This document shows positions 60,901 through 64,000 of a stretch of DNA of 64,000 bases, in pieces. The notes beneath the pieces were generated by a model that worked only from the letters and a program-made list of their open reading frames with translations, was not told the DNA's origin and searched no databases. Each line of letters begins with the position of its first letter. Position 1 is the stretch's first letter. The DNA is from Rubripirellula sp. (GTDB lineage Bacteria; Planctomycetota; Planctomycetia; Pirellulales; Pirellulaceae), in NCBI GenBank assembly GCA_029245125.1, contig JAQWPZ010000135.1:1-64000 (forward strand), given 5' to 3'. The translations under genes were made by a program, and so were the position numbers.

Positions 60901-63900
60901 AAAGGTCAACTCCCTGCATTTCCTCGTCAGCAGGGAATTGCTCGTTTTGATTGATTTGAGCTCCATCGCAAATCTGAGCCAGGTTGTCGGTTGAGATCTG
61001 GGTATAGATCACGCTGCCGGACAATGCGTTTTTGATAGCGGCTTCAGGACTGGTTTCGCGAATCGCACTGTTGACGGAATGATTGAAAAGCCATTTGCTG
61101 ACACCAAAAGCATTGGAAAACAGAGATGTTTTGATAATGTTTTCTGCTGCCGCCACTGAATCGGCAGCTTCTTTATTCTTGGTAAGCCCTCCTGCTCTCA
61201 GCTTTGCGATCTTGGTTTCTTTCCAAGCAAACGGGTATTCCACGTTTGACTCAATGGCCACACCCATCGCACCACTGATTCGAGCATTCGGCTGAATAAT
61301 GGTTTGGTTGGTGTTGTCCACAAACGTCAAAGCAAGGGGCACTGCGATGGATGAGTTTCCAATCTTACTTTTCTCGACGCCCGTCGTGCGAGCAATGGAT
61401 GCCGCAGCAAAAGTGTGCAATACGTGGCTGATCTCGCTGTCGATTTTAACCTTTCCCGAAGTTTGTAGGTTGGCTTCACTGCCAATCGTCACCTGGGTCG
61501 TGCTCTCCGAGATCAGCAATGCCATTGCCAACGAAACTTCGATGGGCGAGGTGTTATCACCGTCCGAGATGAGTTTCCACTCATCCTCAATCAATTCCCA
61601 CGTTTCGTGCGGGAGCTTTTCCTCAATCTCCTTGGCTACATTCGAGAGATATTTCCCGCCTCCCTCTGCACCCTTCTCGGTATGTCCTGACTTTGCGCCG
61701 TTGACATAGTATCCGAGCATTGGGATCGAACCGACACCGCTGGAAATTCTGGCGGAGTCGTTGGCATCGAGAGAAGCCGTGATTTCGATGCCGGTGTCCT
61801 CTTCTGGAACATCATCCACGCCCATGAGCGCGCCTGCCATGATGCCAACTGAATCTTGGTCGAAAAGCAGGTAATCCTGGAAGTTTATATCGGCGACATT
61901 CGCGAGCGCATTCTCCTTGCTACTGGCGAAACTCAGGATCAACAGATTTGGAAATGCTTGGTCTTCCGCGGGGACCGCAAAATAAGAACTGCCATGAAGC
62001 ATCCCCAGGTTGTACGCATTCCAGCGATCATGGAATTGCAATTCGTCGCCGGTTTGAATCGACTGGTACCAGCTGGTAATTTGCCAAGGGTCTGATGCGG
62101 TTCCCGCGCCAGTGACGGTTGCGCGCAGGTTTGGAATTGATTGGATTTCCGCTGCCACCTCACCTGCGGTTGAGATGCTTGAGAACGAAACGGCAGAGGG
62201 TGCTTGTCCCTCTACCGTGAAAGTCAACGTGACGTCGTTGCCGGCAGAAGGAGTTTCGGTCCAAACCTGCTGAACATTTTGCCCGACGTCCGTGAAGAGG
62301 ATTCTCGATGCGAAACCGTCGTTGGTGAGTTGGCTGCTGTCGTCACCAAGTGTTTGATCAACCAAGCCGACGACTGTCCAAGGGCTGAGCAATGTGCCTT
62401 CACCGGTGACCGTAACGTTGACGCCAGGCAGTGAATTGAGGTGTTGCTCAATGGTCGATGCATCGGTCGGTACGTTCAGCGTGTTTGTGGTTTGCACCGT
62501 CCCATCACCACTGGTGACGATCAGCGTAAAGTTCCCGGCATCGGCCAGAGTGAAAAATGATGCACTCCCAGTGCCGACCTCAGAGGTGGAGGCTGAGTTG
62601 CCCGCGTCGATCGACACTTCGGCGGGAAGCGGGACCGCAAGTTGGCTCCCCAGCAGATCCGTTGATGCGACTGGGTATGAAAGACCAGCCGTATCCGTCA
62701 TTGACTGCTCAAGATCGAACACGACCAGCGGTGCCGTCATATCAGCAGTTGCTCGCAGATTGAGCATGTACTGCGGAAAATCAGCGTTGAAATATGTATT
62801 CTGCGTCTGGTAGACAAAATAAGTTTCGCCTGGGGTCAGGTTGCCGATCGGTTTTTCATCGATTCCTAGATAAACGACGGCAGAACCATCAGCGAGTCGA
62901 GGGTCATGGCTAAACACGAGATCGGAATCAAGCTCGACGTTGCCAATCTCGAAACGGAACAAGATTGCAATTTCCCAGGCTTGATCACCGCTGCTGTTCA
63001 CGGTTGCCAGGATGCCATCAAGGCTGTTGAGTGCATCTTCAAGGTCCTCCGCCGTGATGTTGTAAGCCAAACTTTCGGTGGTGACAGTTCCCTCGGGACC
63101 ATCCAGAGTCAATTGGAAGGTGCCGCCCGAAGCGTCGTTTTCGAGATGGTACGAATGGTCCGCCTGTTCCACCAGGATCGACGTCATTGCCTGGTCAAGA
63201 AAGTTGTTCTCAGTCCCGGCGATGGCTGGCTGCAATTCGACGGTCTGCAATTGGGGAATCGCGGACTGGACAGCAGGATTCGCAACTTCGCTTTGCAAAA
63301 GACTATCTGCCAAACGGATCACACCCGGTGTACTCGGATCGACGATGGCGTAATAGCTTTTACCGTTCACCAGACTTGTAAATTGGTTGCCTAGCCCACT
63401 GGTGAAAACGATCTCTTGACCGTTCGTCCAGGTGACATTTTGCACCGGTACCGGCAGTGGTGTCGGCTCACCCTCGTCTGGTTCTGGAGGAGTTGGGAAG
63501 TTAAAGTCGACCTGACTATCGAGCGTATCGACTGAGGCGACTTGGTATTGGCTGCTTCCGTCACTGGCAGTGAAATAGGAGTTGGTATTTAGGACGACGG
63601 CCGAGTTCGTCTCTGGATTCAATAATTGAATTGCGAAGGGGAAAAGAAAAGGCTCAGGGGAAGGAACGACTTTTACGTTGTAAGTGCCTCCGGAAAGCGG
63701 TCCGAGTAAATGCCCTGTTTCATCACTTACACCGATAAACTGACCGCTTTGTGGTGTGTAGGTGACTGTCTCGCCATCGACAAATAGCGGTGTGTCTTCC
63801 GGCGTGTTCTCGAACGAGAAAAGAATTGCATTGGATATGTAGCTATCCACCACGGTGATGGGGATATCTTTCCCATCCTGCGTGGTGATCGTCGGATAAC

Positions 63901-64000
63901 CTGAACCAAAGGAAATTGCATTTTCACTGAGAGCATTGTCGGCAGTGCTGGCAAGTTTCAGATGATTGGGTTCGCTGGGATTTACGATTGCGTAGTAGAT
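45995..64000 (-). CDS. Giant modular extracellular protein with lectin-like repeats (5' end outside window)
   Basis: One uninterrupted frame of at least 6001 codons. It is still open at the window edge (YYAIVNPSEPNHLKLAST precedes the first internal start), so the N terminus and any signal are missing. Order from the N side: YYAIV/ASTD-type repeats (about 61.9-64 kb) with three 75-residue beta modules; a long Ala/Gly/Ser/Thr beta-repeat region (about 55.9-61.7 kb) resembling adhesin or autotransporter-like strand repeats; a DUF642-like carbohydrate-binding stretch (about 54.8-55.2 kb, NFESPQW...); five lectin-like modules (48.0-54.8 kb); an RTX-like glycine/aspartate patch (46.6-46.8 kb); a dockerin-like pair (46.3-46.5 kb); and a charged tail. 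No TM helix at the C terminus. Probably secreted or surface-bound and glycan-binding. The exact role is unknown. Confidence 0.92.
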   Translation of the reverse strand: MYYAIVNPSEPNHLKLASTADNALSENAISFGSGYPTITTQDGKDIPITVVDSYISNAILFSFENTPEDTPLFVDGETVTYTPQSGQFIGVSDETGHLLGPLSGGTYNVKVVPSPEPFLFPFAIQLLNPETNSAVVLNTNSYFTASDGSSQYQVASVDTLDSQVDFNFPTPPEPDEGEPTPLPVPVQNVTWTNGQEIVFTSGLGNQFTSLVNGKSYYAIVDPSTPGVIRLADSLLQSEVANPAVQSAIPQLQTVELQPAIAGTENNFLDQAMTSILVEQADHSYHLENDASGGTFQLTLDGPEGTVTTESLAYNITAEDLEDALNSLDGILATVNSSGDQAWEIAILFRFEIGNVELDSDLVFSHDPRLADGSAVVYLGIDEKPIGNLTPGETYFVYQTQNTYFNADFPQYMLNLRATADMTAPLVVFDLEQSMTDTAGLSYPVASTDLLGSQLAVPLPAEVSIDAGNSASTSEVGTGSASFFTLADAGNFTLIVTSGDGTVQTTNTLNVPTDASTIEQHLNSLPGVNVTVTGEGTLLSPWTVVGLVDQTLGDDSSQLTNDGFASRILFTDVGQNVQQVWTETPSAGNDVTLTFTVEGQAPSAVSFSSISTAGEVAAEIQSIPNLRATVTGAGTASDPWQITSWYQSIQTGDELQFHDRWNAYNLGMLHGSSYFAVPAEDQAFPNLLILSFASSKENALANVADINFQDYLLFDQDSVGIMAGALMGVDDVPEEDTGIEITASLDANDSARISSGVGSIPMLGYYVNGAKSGHTEKGAEGGGKYLSNVAKEIEEKLPHETWELIEDEWKLISDGDNTSPIEVSLAMALLISESTTQVTIGSEANLQTSGKVKIDSEISHVLHTFAAASIARTTGVEKSKIGNSSIAVPLALTFVDNTNQTIIQPNARISGAMGVAIESNVEYPFAWKETKIAKLRAGGLTKNKEAADSVAAAENIIKTSLFSNAFGVSKWLFNHSVNSAIRETSPEAAIKNALSGSVIYTQISTDNLAQICDGAQINQNEQFPADEEMQGVDLSAETITDQVSGAGQLAFHLNFGWIYHASRSKKPSQVQNVNTSENLIGGSFNITRLDTTTEAILGGTDAQSIATLPPAIPNDSTRVGFTSEGLNIAGTTETEFVSIAQSGGKDSGFGLQASITRVDVDEQTTTAAILAAAQYAPLIDAYEGSAGKVSVVAADDTILTPSSGGILVGKSINLGFSSSELILNRDVNAYIGETISDAGTTPDQTTWPSINTAGDITVESEASGKLIPVSIAGSFISKTSKEPGQEIERGDEKFRFGLGVSGDYSVADITDNINSYLNGAIIAGELSAEQNVTQTFDIQASNDTRLNVATGAAAFQREKGKGSSLGLAGSASNVVYTSNVMANVEHATITAFEISAAAKNEKTVGAFSAGLSGTSAAGVGVAVAGSFSFINLTNRTIAELKHLQSNQQGSLSVTATETDDIWSAAGVGTFITSLGGTADEFAPGQWSTKFGVGLGIAENQLHSTTHANILNSIVDQIVGNLELKAEQASSSFVLAAGLIADIAKGSSVAAYGMGATNRYETADVSATVRDSDINSQSASTDSGFDISALMIPIMITTAGDLGLSISWKKSEGVDANVGAGAAVTVVSVAGQAMASIRDSEIHLEQGDLSVEAFTGKPDDFTDLDATMSSLNLPLGQYNLFSLSIAGGISSAVTPLGQVALGVDGVGAGIGADLSIQTIAEVIDSRITLIGAGSSSADLNVKATEDLSVYNDAGGATLDLQLGGSASVGIVAGIGAGKFNSEDTVSTSIERSIVEIAGSLEVQAISSTSVLTIGFGVAIDLSIADGGVGVGIAASNAEAINRSANVINASIGGGTLTVGDSSSDSINVSATDQLQMDANGGSGSLSIALGSDAGVALAAGATVTRSDTSNQVTAVIGSQDSTNTSVTASGPVSVTSNNRQMLSSNAIAVASSVAVGGGAGVGIAAAGAGSRIESNNQIFAGLLAGTSLDSTLQHSLSSETNTALTVSAMDDATLSSIVGSGALSVAIGLSGAMFGASLGISISEVTNNNEVKAVVSGSNTTVTTTGTDVIVESTGSNDHFSQSVATSASLSLISVAGAGGNSNIYDNATFDARVDTGATIVTGDDSSDYGSLSVTASSEEQIDAEIFAGVLGVGSIGVFDSNAERHGATNATVSTDGELKVGDLTVEATTNQSVTSEGWSVTIGILAGTGENHNLVVDEQVTVEVGSTSGVSWDVHGDLTANAHGEHDAIAQTSGAGGGNQDISVSGIGVGFFKVDSTVSPVVELEVDNLALNVSGTSLFSATTLLENHGVAISGSGSLVGADAATGKTISSPTITLTTSDLILNAEKATIEIDNGTTYTNNANSIFATLAGGSVARAENTTIPELTLTLGEGTSITANGSVIVSSDNSVIGYGNGESNNSDGLMARVGGGGLLGEFGGSSNSNANMSSSIELAESVEIRADEGDILIAAGTEWITNQLTHLGTGSLLPGSVSILSTIESDVHTEISLDDNVSLTADQGRIGIGTDNQSVTSADSDSYTFGLASGVSGNASNEATSYQSVSVGNGAEIRASKDVTVTAGFNPLTSQGTQQDVYATVSSRAVGLLIVPSNLWKATLDATTEVTIDTNAQVTSDRDVTIGAIDGINNAVAYSFASTDGASGRTKIDSDGLTESNTATINGSVIAGNSSQLSIVLNESGDNFTVNNGTTQTFSNANDPNPAIIQPEKGESFIPFQIEYLEDYDPTQLLQGLDPAVELVLRPSLSTETVPAFSLSDLTALGGRVVIQADELLGSGSVHAHSPEIEIKNLSTNYLLLDRVNVPQTYGMGDIDLSVNQSLGDVQLVPDHRDPTIAIDLTADGPVGNKPAGPALVLTGNMNNTGGTVNISNLHGALVQEGAITAESVKIDVPNASFIVNTPDDYFGTAGDAASYWTSNSNLLIDGNFESPQWKQVAGDFQYRPTIFDWEFQGNAGISGNNSGFTSGNPAAPYGSQVAFIQETGAISRQIPGLIAGSSYVLQFYGAQRGNNGAQTQEIEIKLGDESLRMIKPEGTAYSQFTVPFTAPVPELNPVTDPTTITLTDATTNRASAVWNPQLLAIPSSGEMTLEFTYQASGDRAADGVTLAFQTQGVNALGGSGGQLGYVGIPGPTAAYQINIFDAHTKGSNFVITNTSKDYHLTDPVDFSSGHKIDVKLVYDAGSHTITESLTDRSSGVTYHKTYEVDLFEALGETTYLGFTGGDGAATSIQTITDFSLTTSAGANQSGFEGWNYVSPRTLTFTGLDPDGSDSTVFLDGITLSPNPAGFTPGLNWYSPYLADPTGAYSANIAATHAANALFPYIDAQKSSHQFSSALYNTGNQSINVNNNVNTGNVGGAYPSGPKKNYDSKQHGSGIILFGSEIPYLWAGAGSPEITNSELLTSNGGASDLGYLDTLSNSQKYSKAASGNPNDASLNVTQGTGPQNNNNSAERGVFPVIPHNGTYNEYPNTISVPSPGERVYGGSITTGEIAVTARYIDINGPLSVGVINKSTAVSLGDDLQSAIDQYQAEYASNQTTNTEFNIDSFLGDEGLTGYYDAQQKKLFIDPYSINAGVVTSVFQGGILSTSTAGKISVHSNPKTFDFLNQTDVPLVLNSISSIATVPTGIVQFDDTITETSTVYIYSAGDEGIEIYKGDLGDSLEEMLQTTSEGKEISHTLSTDLTYQWTEEASIARDLKFTRSDNNYTLTTTNDDWYWKNANGSTAPQYGTAINPFRPSASSEVLPERIVLSQGAYATASSYWSESPIDLPEDGNFTVEFTYQASGDKSADGITLTFQNEGVDAIGDEGAYLGYVGIDAPKAAYQINIYDALTQGSNFVTDNTSQSYQSTAPEIDFASGNAVDVKLEFIGGATPKLIETLAYSGSETGYSSTYEGIDLTDLLGTTAYIGFTGGTGGAKSIQTVSNFSMTGTSLASALPNSPHDSGHVVRENSTEYTQVLSAAITELETAKTVFANDKKDAWNYGPNTEWSWAYPTEILMRLRNRLPANNPIAIDFSDVVFGSMSLASDKSSLQFKGGVKFPGSIEISAAGGISQSPGSVISGQSIEIETTQGGIGFDLQPLTLDVQSDSPIQATAVDGINLASTADMNLGRIQASGGPVTLESGGDIIDAGTEMNPTVEGANIDLLARNGVIGSQENPLSIQTETSQLETGTIVDGLLTAHADSAVFVMQTEGDLRVLSVSTADPVGIVSITNSNGEITNGGIADAYNLNGLSLKAVNHVVQKLNSQLSDDAERTVSAFDNSIEVNYQLYWNLLNYSGATTTTPNPDTTCRSAEAPYTLTEDGTLYYQNQANAYYNLPAFDGFEGWNVVGSQSSPTKQFVFESSSTETASAVWNPEQIQIPASGNFEVAFTYQLTGDGNNHGITLAFQSSGNNALGGAEGDLGYVGIPGLTAAYQINVEQSSDAILGTNFVTSNTAGDYSPTGSVTFTDRNPVQVNLVYDADAGTVVETLFDTVTRATFSRTYSDIDLAAALGTNAYLGFTGTNGQNDSTQTISGFSLVQNASAAEVQSYADLLYDNSVNAFESNLAFGMDWESGQQFDCYQPDFEFQISNDAISQLTYGEESLLKTLALVSLEALSPSGGRITHSATSPVIQTSLLYMNSGGSIGKVTESVEISLPNLQSGNLTPYEQSLLSSASAAGEVQFIGVNAAGETITYSYGEQPSGVTPTGVIVKIEQPLFVDLASDGLAMMSAADGVNVAEIEGDLNLLYLTAGGTDPASGSNPSKPVILEANASIVQNVLQPSTATPGWSTDSDGKLVYTDATSIQPTDFVLPNPSLTGVYAGFLSLIAGDSVGSPDLPLEFSATDPVDLFSLKNVYLRTENPVQMRQWSVLGDLELQVAAAEDVTDALADRRTSFAGFDNGGTEWSTTTANPSDAQVTTNANGVDKLVLTTNAAPAGEATTIGYSNTVYAKNQPVVLSSEVIFGFVYQSSGSAARVALNLGNTGETGLALVLNQGDPDGSGAWADFLESDKIASATSGQTLGSVNLNSNHPIQVVWTYNELTQSSKATLTDTITGDAATITLKQVSLIQALGGHSASIAWQALSDGSTTVDQSISAFRLIDGAVNLTAASVDVQSDGSFGIEQANLSGFQDWVATNATSSATADTLTLTANLGNEANAFWYPEPIRIPKKGSFVAEFSYQASGDQSADGITFAMQTQGVDAVGGIGGSLGYAGITSPAAAYQINIYVPNTKGSNFVTTNTSGHYQSNGPVDFSSGNKINVKLTYDANLHTVTETLTDTKTGSTYESTYENVNLTEVLGATSYIGFTGGDGGLTSTQTVTDFSITSTGAVAGPILTAIINEANIDVGGMIVLEQVIGDLTVGQIASPSLIDVTAPFGNVSSAESTEANNQLQQTEPPLAKLTAPRVVINSTHGIGTTDLPIQVSTQHLSAASVFGDVVLSHLDASGGTKLTTHRLIAGETISLINDGNLDVTGTVVGKSVDLSTTDLPTSGMNASIYLAVPKMTHINGDVLPVSIRGFASLQLDDSTSPDVNDITISQGQIKFDTLQLMLDDIPELAFSLGSGVNTLSVQDASDLLSLRVESGSGEDQLTVQRDAMQIPFIEFIGSTDIDTLALSLMDVGGFVTRQEIVTPFGIIQHKNIEHLILNSGTAFNDNTDSNQIILDQSDYADNLLLALGTNHSDSFAMNMNDEIFQVAALWGNSPRITHSYALSDIQQLRLETLAGDDIISILGSERLSLEIKSGQDDDWIMIDGLSAKITDLDGDNYIITDSGDDTIHTGVGNDVVDAGNGTNEIRDEGGTNSLKTGDQNDTIYHANADDFILAGTGINDIWLNDVHQGWHNSAQPADVNRDKIVTALDALLIMNRLNDGVVTLLGSADSENWLYDVSDDGFITPLDALRVSNEMNREYAAESEAFPSADTSRRSIPTQQSDSVFSQWDAGSNDATTESHEMPTLKLNGHKIATFDEAKSESLAEIKQLNKQLFASGQDPEASEPPTDQLVSRLKRLTTYLRNLTLTAR
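46335..46525 (-). other. Dockerin-like calcium-binding pair in the giant protein
   Basis: Two 22-residue segments, DVNRDKIVTALDALLIMNRL and DVSDDGFITPLDALRVSNEM, have the spacing of dockerin type I loops and helices (Asp-x-Asn/Ser-x-Asp and a Leu-rich helix). In cellulosomes this mediates binding to cohesins; in planctomycete giant proteins its partner is unknown. Confidence 0.75.
46620..46785 (-). other. RTX-like Asp/Gly repeat patch in the giant protein
   Basis: Runs of GDDTIHTGVGNDVVDAGNGT and GDQNDTIYHANADDFILAGTG resemble haemolysin-type calcium-binding repeats (GGxGxDxUx). They suggest calcium-dependent folding outside the cell, and possibly type I secretion. Confidence 0.65.
48050..48600 (-). 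repeat. Lectin-like module 5 of the giant protein
   Basis: About 180 residues starting NAFWYPEPIRIPKKG, then FSYQASGDQSADGITFAMQT, GGSLGYAGI, AYQINIY, GSNFV, and ending in SYIGFTGGDGGLTSTQTV. It resembles bacterial L-type (legume-like) lectin domains. It is similar to modules at 50.4, 52.2 and 54.2 kb. Confidence 0.75.
48745..49240 (-). repeat. Degenerate lectin-like module 4 of the giant protein
   Basis: It keeps the frame of the others (VIFGFVYQSSGSAARVALNL, VVWTYNELTQSSKATLTDT, ALGGHSASIAWQALSDGSTT) but has lost the GYVGI/AYQINI core, so it may no longer bind a ligand. Confidence 0.5.
50405..50960 (-). repeat. Lectin-like module 3 of the giant protein
   Basis: SAVWNPEQIQIPASGNFEV, FTYQLTGDGNNHGITLAFQS, DLGYVGIPGLTAAYQINVE, VNLVYDADAGTVVETLFDT and NAYLGFTGTNGQNDSTQTI. 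Same layout as modules 1, 2 and 5. Confidence 0.75.
52190..52725 (-). repeat. Lectin-like module 2 of the giant protein
   Basis: SSYWSESPIDLPEDGNFTV, FTYQASGDKSADGITLTFQN, YLGYVGIDAPKAAYQINIY, GSNFVTDNTSQSY and TAYIGFTGGTGGAKSIQTV. Same layout as modules 1, 3 and 5. Confidence 0.75.
54245..54775 (-). repeat. Lectin-like module 1 of the giant protein
   Basis: SAVWNPQLLAIPSSGEMTL, FTYQASGDRAADGVTLAFQT, QLGYVGIPGPTAAYQINIF, GSNFVITNTSKDYH and TTYLGFTGGDGAATSIQTI. The best-preserved copy. Confidence 0.8.
62060..63150 (-). repeat. Three 75-residue beta modules near the N side of the giant protein
   Basis: Each has a beta hairpin (GGTFQLTLDGPEG; AGNFTLIVTSGDG; GNDVTLTFTVEGQ), then a helix of the type ITAEDLEDALNSLDGI / ASTIEQHLNSLPGV / AGEVAAEIQSIPNL, then VTVTGEGTLLSPWTV-like strands. 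The pattern GxFxLxxxG ... hLNSLPGV ... VTGxGTxxxPW is shared. Confidence 0.7.

Overview
The window looks like a chromosomal segment of a planctomycete, most likely a Pirellulaceae or Rhodopirellula-type marine bacterium. This is inferred from gene content: several secreted sulfatases, a DUF1592-type cytochrome/PSD1 protein paired with a DUF1552 protein, a Rhodopirellula/Verrucomicrobium-type ECF sigma factor with a FecR-like partner, a CPFC-type secreted protein, a DUF4159 protein, wide gene spacing with many decayed genes, weak Shine-Dalgarno signals and one giant surface-type gene.

Layout. 0.95-5.1 kb: ribonucleotide reductase operon (nrdA, a 93-residue unknown, nrdB). The NrdB residues match the class Ic (Chlamydia-type) enzyme with Phe at the radical-Tyr site. 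5.9-13.0 kb, minus strand: an apparent operon of ECF sigma factor, FecR-like protein and three sulfatases, the last interrupted by an in-frame TAA. 14.0-17.3 kb, plus: a DUF1566/Lcl_C protein with EF-hands and a DUF4159 protein. 17.3-19.0 kb: a decayed IS3-family element flanked by the tail of an alpha/beta hydrolase gene and a fragment of a sialidase-like gene. 19.3-21.2 kb: a membrane-anchored squalene-cyclase-repeat protein. 22.1-24.7 kb, minus: a three-part fusion (SGNH hydrolase, sialidase-like, metallophosphoesterase). 24.9-26.6 kb: a gene graveyard with a conserved secreted protein lacking its middle, a headless sulfatase and an internally deleted IS3 copy.

27.3-29.0 kb: two paralogous TPR proteins with a 35-residue single-TM peptide between them, joined by a start/stop overlap. 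30.6-35.8 kb: a Sel1 lipoprotein, the CPFC protein, a His/Cys-rich secreted protein, an 82-residue protein and a damaged metal-ABC substrate-binding protein. 36.0-41.7 kb, minus: DUF1592, DUF1552 and a fourth intact sulfatase. 42.4-45.5 kb: a Cys-based phosphatase and a secreted alpha/beta hydrolase. 46.0-64.0 kb, minus: one open frame of at least 6001 residues that runs off the window, encoding a modular extracellular protein with lectin-like repeats, beta-repeat regions, an RTX-like patch and a dockerin-like pair near its C terminus.

How the parts fit (inference): sulfatases, sialidase/SGNH fusion, lectin repeats and secreted hydrolases fit a cell that lives on sulfated, acylated polysaccharides, with the ECF/FecR pair as a likely signal-responsive switch for one sulfatase set. 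Across the window there are many 14-24 bp direct tandem duplications, some in genes and some breaking them, which look like a local mutational habit. No tRNA, rRNA, CRISPR array or phage was recognised.
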